Below, one piece after another: positions 1-5,052 of a DNA stretch of 5,052 nucleotides (position 1 is the first letter of the stretch; each line of letters begins with the position of its first letter). The stretch comes from Actinomycetota bacterium (GTDB taxonomy: Bacteria > Actinomycetota > Actinomycetes > Actinomycetales > Microbacteriaceae), in assembly GCA_009702645.1 (NCBI GenBank), contig WLHO01000057.1:1-5052 (forward strand). The letters run 5' to 3'. Under the pieces are notes generated by a model, which was given only the letters and a program-made list of their open reading frames with translations, had not been told where the DNA came from and made no database searches. A program made the position numbers and the translations under genes.

Positions 1-928
1 CGTACTTCTCGAATCCGGCGCTGAAGTTCATCTGGATTACGTCACCAGACCAAACAATTCCAGCTGCGTACTCGTCGTTAGCGAAGCCGTCCATGTACTC
101 GTTTCCAGCGAAGGCCTTGATCTTGCCATCGGCGTATAGAGCAGCAATGTCATCGATTACGCCGTTGAAGGCATCTTCGGTAAACGATGAATCGCTTGCA
201 ATGTCTAGTCCCTTAGCACGAGCAATAACACCAACGGAATCTCTCATCTCTGAAAGAAGAACAACGCGGCCATTTAGTCCTGCTAGCCATAGGTCATCAA
301 CACTCTCAGGAGCAGGCTTTCCAGTTAGCTCCTGGAACAATTCCTTGTTGTAAGCAATGCCTCCAAGGATGCCCTGGTAAGGAACGGTGAATTCGCGGTT
401 CGCGTCATAAGCTGCACCAAGGTAAGCGGGTGCGATGTTTTTGTGGTTTGCGATGTTTGCAGTGTCCAGCTTCTGAACTTGTCCATCGCGAACCAAACGA
501 GCAGCAAGCCATTCGGTTGGGCAGATCAAGTCCGCGCCAACATCTTTACCAGCGATAAGTTCGTTTCTGTTGATTCCGTACCACTCGTCGTTGTCGTTGT
601 ATTCCTCAAGGTACTCAACAGTGATTCCAGACTCAGCCTGGAAGCGATCTAGGGTCGGACGTGAAAGCTCGTCTTCTGAAAGATCCATGTAGCCTGGCCA
701 GTTGTTCCAAACCAAAACTTTTTCAGAGTCTGACATGTCAGTTGCTGGAACTAGAGCTCCAGCGGTAGATCCGCCATCGCCTGCTGGCGCACATGCTGCC
801 AGACCTAGAGCTGCCGCTGTTCCACCGATACCAGCAAGTGCTGTTCTTCTGGTGAGCTGATTGCGTCGGTGCATTTTTACCAGTTCGGCCATCATTGGAT
901 CTGCTGGAAGTGAGTTGGGGTCTTTCAT
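1..928 (-). CDS. potD: PotD-like polyamine ABC transporter substrate-binding lipoprotein (N-terminal part)
   Basis: The frame is open from ATG at 928 to the left edge, giving 309 residues without a stop; the C-terminal domain is outside the window. It is predicted to capture spermidine or putrescine outside the membrane and pass it to a PotABC-type permease, whose genes may follow on the minus strand. Residues 20-50 form a signal region: a basic stretch, a twin-arginine TRR at 26-28, a hydrophobic Ala/Gly/Leu run at 29-45 and a lipobox LAAC with Cys46 as lipidation site, so a Tat-exported lipoprotein is likely. The mature start has WNNWPGYMD at 74-82, the aromatic first-strand motif typical of PotD/PotF ligand pockets, and VWSGD at 292-296 is a later conserved Trp segment. 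The start is fixed by AGGAG seven bases upstream, although Met12, Met13 and Met19 are alternatives. A terminator and candidate riboswitch lie in its leader. The family call is firm; the exact ligand is inferred. Confidence 0.85.
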   Translation of the reverse strand, partial: MKDPNSLPADPMMAELVKMHRRNQLTRRTALAGIGGTAAALGLAACAPAGDGGSTAGALVPATDMSDSEKVLVWNNWPGYMDLSEDELSRPTLDRFQAESGITVEYLEEYNDNDEWYGINRNELIAGKDVGADLICPTEWLAARLVRDGQVQKLDTANIANHKNIAPAYLGAAYDANREFTVPYQGILGGIAYNKELFQELTGKPAPESVDDLWLAGLNGRVVLLSEMRDSVGVIARAKGLDIASDSSFTEDAFNGVIDDIAALYADGKIKAFAGNEYMDGFANDEYAAGIVWSGDVIQMNFSAGFEKY

Positions 929-935
929 TTGACTA

Positions 936-940
936 CTCCT
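936..940 (-). promoter_or_regulatory. Shine-Dalgarno site of the potD-like gene
   Basis: AGGAG on the minus strand is separated by seven bases from ATG at 928. It supports that ATG over the in-frame Met12, Met13 and Met19 codons, and so implies a long N-region of about 25 residues before the twin arginines. Confidence 0.75.
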
Positions 941-1032
941 ATTTTCGTGAATTATGGAAACAAGGTAGGAGACCCAACTCAAGCTGGGCTCTTCAGCAAT
1001 AATCCTGCCATAAATCAAAAGGCCCCCAAGCC

Positions 1033-1054
1033 AAAAAAGGGCAAAATGCCCTCC
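1033..1054 (-). terminator. Intrinsic terminator in the potD leader
   Basis: On the minus strand the stem arms AGGGCA and TGCCCT enclose a TTT loop and run directly into six T residues; GT pairs can lengthen the stem toward base 1054. On the plus strand the same hairpin is not followed by T residues, so it works toward potD only. It stops just after the candidate aptamer and about 105 bases before the potD start codon, the arrangement of a transcriptional riboswitch expression platform. The remaining leader (929-1032) shows only a weak CCCAG/TTGGG hairpin at 972-987 and the Shine-Dalgarno site. Confidence 0.75.
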
Positions 1055-1056
1055 GC

Positions 1057-1153
1057 GTGCCACGGTTTTTTCCTGAGAGTTTGTGGTGAGGAAATAGCCC
1101 CATCGGGCACCAAGCAGAAACAGGTATTCTAAACCTGCGCCGAAATGGCGCCC
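1057..1153 (-). ncRNA. Candidate glycine-riboswitch-like aptamer upstream of potD
   Basis: Read on the minus strand, GTGCCCGATGGGGCTA (1110-1095) resembles the conserved CGCCGAAGGGGCAA block of glycine aptamers. After about twelve bases comes AAACTCTCAGGAAAAAA (1082-1066), matching the highly conserved CTCTCAGG plus A-rich element. A closing P1-like helix can be drawn: GCGCCA-UUU-CGG (1151-1140) against CCGUGGCAC (1065-1057), with one mismatch and a three-base bulge. A local hairpin CAGGT/ACCTG (1137-1121) sits where P3a is expected. The usual 5' GGAGAG is not seen; GGTTT (1135-1131) could pair with AAACT instead, so this is a divergent or decayed aptamer, or a look-alike. An intrinsic terminator follows at once, as in glycine switches that turn genes on. 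A possible start signal is TTGACC at 1202-1197 inside ald, with a poor -10. On the other strand this DNA is the ald leader. Confidence 0.5.
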
Positions 1154-1173
1154 AAAAACCAGCAGGAGAGCCA

Positions 1174-2289
1174 ATGAAGATCTCAGTGCCCAAAGAGGTC
1201 AAGAACAACGAGTACCGCGTTGCTATCACCCCAGCCGGAGTTCACGAACTGGTTGGCCTAGGTCACGAAGTTTTCATCGAACAAGGCGCAGGCCTTGGCT
1301 CAGCTATCTCCGACCAGGAATACATCGAGGCCGGAGCCAAAATCACTTCCGATGCAGCCTCCACTTGGGCCAGCGCTGAATTAGTGCTCAAGGTCAAAGA
1401 GCCAATCGCCTCCGAGTATGGATACCTAAGAGATGGTCTGACTCTATTTACGTACCTACACCTTGCAGCAGATCTTCCACTGACCAAAGAATTGGTTGCC
1501 AAAAAGGTAACGGCGATTGCTTATGAGACCGTGCAGCTACCTTCCAGGCAGCTTCCTCTGCTTGCTCCAATGTCAGAGGTTGCTGGCCGCCTTGCTCCCC
1601 TGGTTGGCGCAAACACCTTGCTTCGCCAAAACGGCGGCAACGGAATGCTTCTTGGAGGCGTTCCTGGAACTAGACCTGCACGCGTAGCTGTCCTCGGCGG
1701 TGGTGTGGCCGGAACCAATTCGATCGCAGTTGCAGTTGGCATGGGAGCAGAGGTCACAGTTCTAGACACCAACTTGAACCGCCTTCGCGAACTAGATGCC
1801 CTGTATGCCGGAAGACTTAGAACCATTGCAAGCAACAGCTTCGAGATTGAGCGCGCAGTCAAGGATGCCGATTTGGTAATTGGTTCAGTACTTATTCCAG
1901 GCGCTAAGGCACCAAAGCTTGTCACTAACGCACTGGTAAAGAAAATGAAGCCAGGAGCCGTGCTAGTTGATATCGCTATTGACCAAGGAGGTTGCTTCGA
2001 AGACTCAAAGCCAACCACTCACGCCGAGCCAACATTCAAAGTTCACGACACTGTTTTCTACTGTGTAGCGAACATGCCAGGAGCAGTTCCTCACACCTCT
2101 ACTTATGCACTGACCAACGCAACCCTTCCATACGTGAAAGCAATTGCGACGCTTGGGTGGAAGAAGGCTCTCCAGTCAGATCCTGCTCTGGCTCTGGGCT
2201 TGAATACATTTGCCGGAGCAGTTGTGAACGAGCCGGTAGCGGTGGCTCACCAGATGGAATCAAAGCCTCTTGCTTCGGCTCTGGCCTAA
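1174..2289 (+). CDS. ald: Alanine dehydrogenase
   Basis: A complete 371-residue protein, the usual family length. It catalyses the NAD-dependent, reversible oxidative deamination of L-alanine to pyruvate and ammonia in the cytoplasm; some actinobacterial homologues also reduce glyoxylate to glycine. Residues at canonical positions are all present: Arg15 and Lys75 for the carboxylate, His96 and Asp270 for catalysis, the Rossmann loop GGGVAG at 175-180, and Asp198 ending the second strand to bind the NAD ribose. The conserved LPLLAPMSEVAGR segment (127-139) and the C-terminal NTFAGAVVNEPVA (344-356) are intact. ATG at 1174 follows AGGAG (1164-1168) by five bases. A weak -10-like TATTCT lies at 1125-1130 without a convincing -35. 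The leader can form hairpins at 1121-1137 and 1137-1151, on DNA shared with the opposite-strand aptamer. The 3' end overlaps the convergent FtsK-like gene by 191 bases, and no clear terminator follows the stop. Confidence 0.96.
   Translation: MKISVPKEVKNNEYRVAITPAGVHELVGLGHEVFIEQGAGLGSAISDQEYIEAGAKITSDAASTWASAELVLKVKEPIASEYGYLRDGLTLFTYLHLAADLPLTKELVAKKVTAIAYETVQLPSRQLPLLAPMSEVAGRLAPLVGANTLLRQNGGNGMLLGGVPGTRPARVAVLGGGVAGTNSIAVAVGMGAEVTVLDTNLNRLRELDALYAGRLRTIASNSFEIERAVKDADLVIGSVLIPGAKAPKLVTNALVKKMKPGAVLVDIAIDQGGCFEDSKPTTHAEPTFKVHDTVFYCVANMPGAVPHTSTYALTNATLPYVKAIATLGWKKALQSDPALALGLNTFAGAVVNEPVAVAHQMESKPLASALA
2099..2289. other. Convergent antisense overlap of ald and the FtsK-like gene
   Basis: The stop of ald is at 2287-2289 and the TAG of the minus-strand ATPase gene is at 2101-2099, so 191 bases code on both strands. 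In this phase the third codon base of the ATPase gene faces the second codon base of ald. The ald side is the conserved C-terminus of its family. The ATPase side, roughly residues 343-405, is rich in Pro, Ser, Glu and Gln and looks like a non-domain tail. Confidence 0.85.
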
Positions 2290-3316
2290 AACCCAGAGGG
2301 AAATAGAAACCTTTTGCAGCTGAATTAGCTGTTGCAACATAGCCACTTCCCCAACCAGCAACTGGTGCAAGCGTTAGCTTGTTTGGATTCATTCCAAGTT
2401 GAACAAGATCAATCGGATCAGAGCTGGCCATAGCTACCCGAGCGCGCAAGTTAGTGAGCATTGCCCTTGGGATTCCAGTCAAAGACTGAGTTGCAGCAAT
2501 AAGGTGCACACCAAGGGATCTGCCCCTGGCACAGACATCCTCCAAGCAAGCACTAGCTGTTGTCCCGGTTGCAAGGGCAGCTGCAAACTCATCAACTACC
2601 ACCACAACCGAAGCCATGGAATTTCCTAAGTCGTTGAACTGCTCAAGATTTGATACCTGTGCCAAGGCAAATTGCTGCTCTCGATTCGTAAGCTCCAAAG
2701 AAACAACCTCCCAGAGTTTCTTTGCTCCAACAGCATCTAGATCGGTTGCTATTCCAATTGAGCTTTCTTGAAATTGCTCGAGCGTGGCGCCACCCTTGAA
2801 ATCAAATAGCACAAGCTGGCACTTGCTTTCCTGAAGCAGCGAGTACATCAGCAGCTTTAAAAACTCCGACTTACCCGAACCGGTGGGTCCAACAATAATC
2901 AGATGTGGGCCATCGCCCAATAGATCAATTGCCCGCTCGCTCTCAGGATCAGCACCAAGCCAGAGTGGAAGGTTTATGGATAAACCAAAATCAAAGCCGC
3001 TTCGAACTTTTTCCAAAGTTGCCTCTAAAGAATCAGGTGCGCTTTTGCGCTGATGGTGGGCAATAAGCAGCTGATGCCACTGCTTTTTCCAAAGGATTTC
3101 GTATCTGGGTAGCACTCGGTTTTCAATTGCCACTTGACCAGGGGAAACGAAGATCTTGGACCCTGGTTCAAACGCTGGATAACGGTTCTTGTAAAGCGTG
3201 ATGCCAAACATTAGAGAAACCATCAGTGCGCTAATCAAAGCAAGCTGCCAGTAGCCACTCGAGAACCCAACGGTTAGTCCAATAAGGAGCGAGGGTAGAT
3301 ACCAAATCAGCTGCAT
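2099..3316 (-). CDS. Membrane-anchored FtsK/SpoIIIE-family ATPase, EccC/EssC-like, single ATPase domain
   Basis: A 405-residue protein. Two hydrophobic segments at about 4-20 and 23-42 form an N-terminal membrane hairpin, followed by a basic linker. The ATPase core has Walker A GPTGSGKS (143-150), a DFKGGAT motif (172-178), Walker B VVVVVDEF (236-243), and RGRSLGVHLIAATQ (264-277) as the sensor region. DFKGGAT and RSLGVHL are typical of EccC/EssC/YukA ATPases of type VII secretion rather than of chromosomal FtsK. There is no gamma (KOPS-reading) domain, no FHA domain and no second or third ATPase domain, so it is much shorter than EccC or EssC. A role in moving protein or DNA across the membrane is inferred from family only. 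The core seems to end near residue 343; the rest is antisense to ald. ATG at 3316 is the first start after an in-frame stop at 3355-3353. The only upstream purine stretch, GCAGG, is ten bases away inside a terminator hairpin. No WXG100 gene is in the window. Confidence 0.85.
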   Translation of the reverse strand: MQLIWYLPSLLIGLTVGFSSGYWQLALISALMVSLMFGITLYKNRYPAFEPGSKIFVSPGQVAIENRVLPRYEILWKKQWHQLLIAHHQRKSAPDSLEATLEKVRSGFDFGLSINLPLWLGADPESERAIDLLGDGPHLIIVGPTGSGKSEFLKLLMYSLLQESKCQLVLFDFKGGATLEQFQESSIGIATDLDAVGAKKLWEVVSLELTNREQQFALAQVSNLEQFNDLGNSMASVVVVVDEFAAALATGTTASACLEDVCARGRSLGVHLIAATQSLTGIPRAMLTNLRARVAMASSDPIDLVQLGMNPNKLTLAPVAGWGSGYVATANSAAKGFYFPLGFRPEPKQEALIPSGEPPLPARSQLLRQMYSSPEPEQDLTGEPSSTQASQLLSRMEGLRWSVHK

Positions 3317-3354
3317 AAAAACTAAACCTGCCTGAGATTCAGGCAGGTTTAGTT
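3317..3354 (-). terminator. Intrinsic terminator after patD, abutting the FtsK-like start codon
   Basis: A perfect 16-bp inverted repeat (3320-3335 paired with 3339-3354) has a three-base loop. On the minus strand its 3' arm ends in TTTAGTT and continues TTT into the ATG at 3316, giving a T-rich tail. It lies 20 bases after the patD stop codon and is oriented to end patD transcription. No T-run follows on the plus strand. The 3' arm contains GCAGG, the only visible ribosome-binding-like sequence for the downstream gene, so the hairpin would also mask that site in read-through RNA. Confidence 0.85.
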
Positions 3355-3374
3355 AGAGAAAATGAAACTGTGGA

Positions 3375-4811
3375 TTAGTCCCCGATGTAGCTCATAACGT
3401 GCTTGATTCGGGTGTAATCCTCAAAGCCATACATCGATAGGTCCTTGCCGTATCCGGAGTGACGGAATCCACCGTGAGGCATCTCAGCCGCAAGCGGGAT
3501 GTGAGTGTTGATCCAAACGCAACCAAAGTTCAGTCCCTTACTAAAGCTCATCGCTGTGGTGTGATCCTTGGTCCACACGCTCGATGCCAATCCGTACTTC
3601 ACATCGTTAGCGTTTCGCATAGCTTCGTCAGCATCCTTGAATTTCTGAACTGTGATAACCGGGCCAAAGATCTCAGACTGGATGTGCTCATCCTGCTGCT
3701 TCAGTCCTGACAAGACAGTTGCCTCTAGGAAGTAGCCTTCAGTTCCAACCTGAACACCACCGGTTTCTAGGTTCGCGTGAGAAGGTAGTCGATCGATAAA
3801 GCCCTTCACGCGCTCAAGCTGACCTGCGTTATTTACCGGGCCAAACAAAATGTCATCGCGGCTTGGGTTTCCAGTGATGGCGTTGGCCTTAACCTCGGCA
3901 ACCAGAATCTTCAAGAACTCATCGTGAACGCTTTCTTGAACCAGAATTCGTGTAGCTGCGGTGCAGTCTTGACCGGCGTTGAAGTAACCGGCAACAACAA
4001 TCTGCGCTGCAGCTTTTTGTAGATCTGCGTCAGCAAATACGATTACTGGCGCCTTTCCACCAAGTTCTAGGTGAACCTTCTTCACATCAGCCGAAGCCGC
4101 CTTGGCAACTTCCATACCGGCACGCACAGAACCAGTGATTGAAACCATCTGTGGAATCTCGTGCTCGATAAGAGCACGTCCGGTGTCACGGTTTCCTGTG
4201 ACGACATTGAATACTCCAGGTGGCAGATGCTCCGCTGCAATCTCAGCAAGTAGCAGGGTAGAAACCGGAGTGGTATCCGATGGCTTTAGCACGATGGTGT
4301 TTCCAGCAGCAAGTGCCGGTGCGAATTTCCAAACCGCCATGTTCAGTGGATAGTTCCAAGGAGTTACCTGACCGATGACACCAATTGGTTCGCGGCGAAT
4401 AGAAGAAGTATGGTCTCTGGCGTACTCAGCAGTTGCGCGACCTTCTAGGTTTCTTGCAGCACCTGCAAAGAATCTGATCTGGTCAACGCTTGGGTCCATC
4501 TCGTACTCAACCAAAGTAGGTCTTGGCTTTCCGGTGTTTTCAGATTCAACATCGGCTGCTTCCTCAGCTCGTGCAGCTAGTGAGTCAGCAATTCTGAAAA
4601 GGGCAAGTTGACGTTCGGAAGGAGTGAAGTTAGACCAAACATCAAAGGCCTTCTCTGCTGCCTTGTAAGCGGCATCAACATCGGCATCGGAGGAAACCGC
4701 TGCAGTTGCGTAGGTTTGGCCGGTTGCTGGATTGATTACATCTGAACGCTCTGAGCCCTTGGAATCAACGTATTGACCGTTGATAAAGTTCTTTAGCTCT
4801 CTAACTGCCAT
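3375..4811 (-). CDS. patD: Gamma-aminobutyraldehyde dehydrogenase (PatD/Prr type)
   Basis: A complete 478-residue NAD-dependent aldehyde dehydrogenase, predicted to oxidise 4-aminobutyraldehyde (from putrescine) to GABA in the cytoplasm. In order it has the PWNYP oxyanion motif with Asn153 (151-155), VLKPS with Lys176 (174-178), the Rossmann segment SITGSVRAG (224-232), general base Glu249 in LELGGK, nucleophile Cys283 in NAGQDCTA (278-285), and Glu380 in SEIFGP. Segments close to E. coli PatD (YdcW) include RFFAGAAR (113-120), NAGQDCTA, EMPHGG (443-448) and SGYGKDLSMYGFEDYT (452-467), which favours this substrate over betaine aldehyde or succinate semialdehyde. The start is ATG at 4811, preceded by AAGGAG at six bases; an upstream ATG at 4976 would add 55 residues unlike the family. 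A -10 box lies at 4873-4868 and a terminator follows the stop. With the PotD-like gene it suggests polyamine catabolism. Confidence 0.93.
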   Translation of the reverse strand: MAVRELKNFINGQYVDSKGSERSDVINPATGQTYATAAVSSDADVDAAYKAAEKAFDVWSNFTPSERQLALFRIADSLAARAEEAADVESENTGKPRPTLVEYEMDPSVDQIRFFAGAARNLEGRATAEYARDHTSSIRREPIGVIGQVTPWNYPLNMAVWKFAPALAAGNTIVLKPSDTTPVSTLLLAEIAAEHLPPGVFNVVTGNRDTGRALIEHEIPQMVSITGSVRAGMEVAKAASADVKKVHLELGGKAPVIVFADADLQKAAAQIVVAGYFNAGQDCTAATRILVQESVHDEFLKILVAEVKANAITGNPSRDDILFGPVNNAGQLERVKGFIDRLPSHANLETGGVQVGTEGYFLEATVLSGLKQQDEHIQSEIFGPVITVQKFKDADEAMRNANDVKYGLASSVWTKDHTTAMSFSKGLNFGCVWINTHIPLAAEMPHGGFRHSGYGKDLSMYGFEDYTRIKHVMSYIGD

Positions 4812-4817
4812 TTTTCG

Positions 4818-4823
4818 CTCCTT
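4818..4823 (-). promoter_or_regulatory. Shine-Dalgarno site deciding the patD start
   Basis: AAGGAG on the minus strand lies six bases before ATG at 4811. It places the start at the MAVRELKNF N-terminus, which is where family homology begins, and excludes the longer in-frame reading from 4976. A TATAAG sequence overlaps this site but is too near the start codon to be the promoter of a message that uses it. Confidence 0.85.
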
Positions 4824-4831
4824 ATAGAAAC

Positions 4832-4858
4832 TGGTAGCTACACCTTTGTTGGCTACCA
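4832..4858. repeat. 7-bp inverted repeat, candidate operator upstream of patD
   Basis: TGGTAGC (4832-4838) and GCTACCA (4852-4858) are perfect inverted copies separated by 13 bases, so their centres are 20 bases apart, about two helical turns. The repeat lies just downstream of the predicted patD -10 box, where a bound dimer would block transcription. It could also fold as a hairpin in the patD leader RNA. The operator role is inferred from position and symmetry; the binding protein may be the divergent gene at 4986. Confidence 0.5.
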
Positions 4859-4867
4859 CTAGGAAAG

Positions 4868-4873
4868 ATTCTA
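4868..4873 (-). promoter_or_regulatory. Predicted -10 box of the patD promoter
   Basis: TAGAAT on the minus strand matches TATAAT at five of six positions. A start near 4861 would give a leader of about 50 bases that contains the 7-bp inverted repeat and the Shine-Dalgarno site. No good -35 box is seen; the 16-18-base spacing falls in a T-rich stretch (TTTTTG, 4896-4891). Confidence 0.4.
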
Positions 4874-4985
4874 ACCCCCAATTTTCGACCCAAAAAGCGT
4901 GCTTGGAAATGGAAATCATCAGACAAAGCTCGAATTTGCTTCGGATTCGTTTGCTAAATGCCCAAAGCGCTGGCAAAATCCATAT

Positions 4986-5052
4986 ATGTCAAGAACCGAT
5001 CGCACCATGGTCTCGGGCCTTGACGAGCTCTCAAAACTGATTGTTGAGCAGC
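4986..5052 (+). CDS. Start of a divergent gene, possibly an Lrp/AsnC-family regulator (partial)
   Basis: From ATG at 4986 the frame stays open to the right edge for 22 codons. The segment GLDELSKLIVEQ (residues 11-22) resembles the opening of Lrp/AsnC regulators, where an LDxxxxxII/VxxL helix precedes the helix-turn-helix; the diagnostic part is outside the window. A second ATG at 5007 (residue 8) is an alternative start. Neither has a clear ribosome binding site, so a leaderless message is possible; the frame is also open upstream back to 4875, with GTG at 4899. Divergence from patD across a region with an inverted repeat is usual for a local regulator. Existence of a gene here is likely; the family is a suggestion. 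Confidence 0.5.
   Translation, partial: MSRTDRTMVSGLDELSKLIVEQ

Noticed and set aside
972..987. CCCAG/TTGGG inverted repeat in the potD leader
   Set aside because: A short stem relying on GT pairs, without a T-run or known motif; too weak to call a feature.
1125..1130. TATTCT as the ald -10 box
   Set aside because: Only four of six matches and no -35 partner at 16-18 bases; mentioned with ald but not called separately.
929..1229. Short open frames on both strands of the ald-potD intergenic region
   Set aside because: They cross the terminator, the candidate aptamer and the ald start, and have no ribosome sites.
1521..2018. 165-residue open frame antisense to ald
   Set aside because: It lies wholly inside the well-supported ald gene, is Ser/Pro/Thr-rich without recognisable motifs, and is a typical shadow frame.
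1992..2306. 104-residue plus-strand frame overlapping the end of ald
   Set aside because: A different frame of the conserved ald C-terminus with no ribosome site and no family resemblance.
2317..2331. CAGCT/AGCTG hairpin after the ald stop as a possible ald terminator
   Set aside because: Only five base pairs, no T-run follows, and it lies inside the ATPase coding region.
2099..3316. Chromosome-segregation FtsK translocase
   Set aside because: The protein lacks the four-helix membrane domain, long linker and gamma domain, and its motifs are closer to EccC/EssC.
4812..4976. 55-residue N-terminal extension of the aldehyde dehydrogenase from ATG 4976
   Set aside because: The strong AAGGAG is placed for ATG 4811, family homology begins there, and the extension would cover the promoter and inverted repeat.
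4846..5040. 64-residue plus-strand frame overlapping the divergent gene start
   Set aside because: It crosses the patD promoter region, stops shortly after the likely regulator start in another frame, and shows no motif.

Overview
The window looks like part of the chromosome of an actinobacterium, most likely a Microbacteriaceae-type organism of intermediate rather than high GC. This is inferred from protein flavour (a Tat-type lipoprotein PotD, an EccC/EssC-flavoured FtsK ATPase, a PatD-type dehydrogenase), compact spacing and AGGAG-type ribosome binding sites. No rRNA, tRNA, CRISPR, IS or phage gene is visible.

Layout from left to right. (1) Bases 1-928, minus strand: the N-terminal 309 residues of a PotD-like polyamine-binding lipoprotein; its C-terminus lies beyond the left edge. 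(2) Bases 929-1173: a 245-base divergent intergenic region. On the minus strand, reading toward potD, it holds a candidate glycine-riboswitch-like aptamer followed by a strong intrinsic terminator and then a leader of about 100 bases. On the plus strand the same DNA is the promoter and leader of ald. (3) Bases 1174-2289, plus strand: a complete alanine dehydrogenase with all catalytic residues. (4) Bases 2099-3316, minus strand: a short membrane-anchored FtsK/SpoIIIE-family ATPase resembling a single EccC/EssC ATPase domain. Its last 62-63 codons lie antisense to the end of ald. (5) Bases 3317-3354: a perfect 16-bp hairpin with a T-run, the terminator of patD, which touches the start codon of the FtsK-like gene. 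(6) Bases 3375-4811, minus strand: a complete gamma-aminobutyraldehyde dehydrogenase (PatD). (7) Bases 4812-4985: a regulatory region with a good -10 box and a 7-bp inverted repeat. (8) From 4986, plus strand: the first 22 codons of a divergent gene, possibly an Lrp/AsnC-type regulator.

Biology: PotD (uptake) and PatD (4-aminobutyraldehyde to GABA) fit a polyamine uptake and catabolism locus, with a divergent regulator at its right end. Alanine dehydrogenase and the FtsK-like ATPase sit between them and have no obvious polyamine role. The most interesting points are the glycine-type aptamer plus terminator ahead of a polyamine-binding protein gene, the 191-bp antisense overlap between ald and the ATPase gene, and the terminator whose 3' arm holds the only visible ribosome binding site of the ATPase gene.
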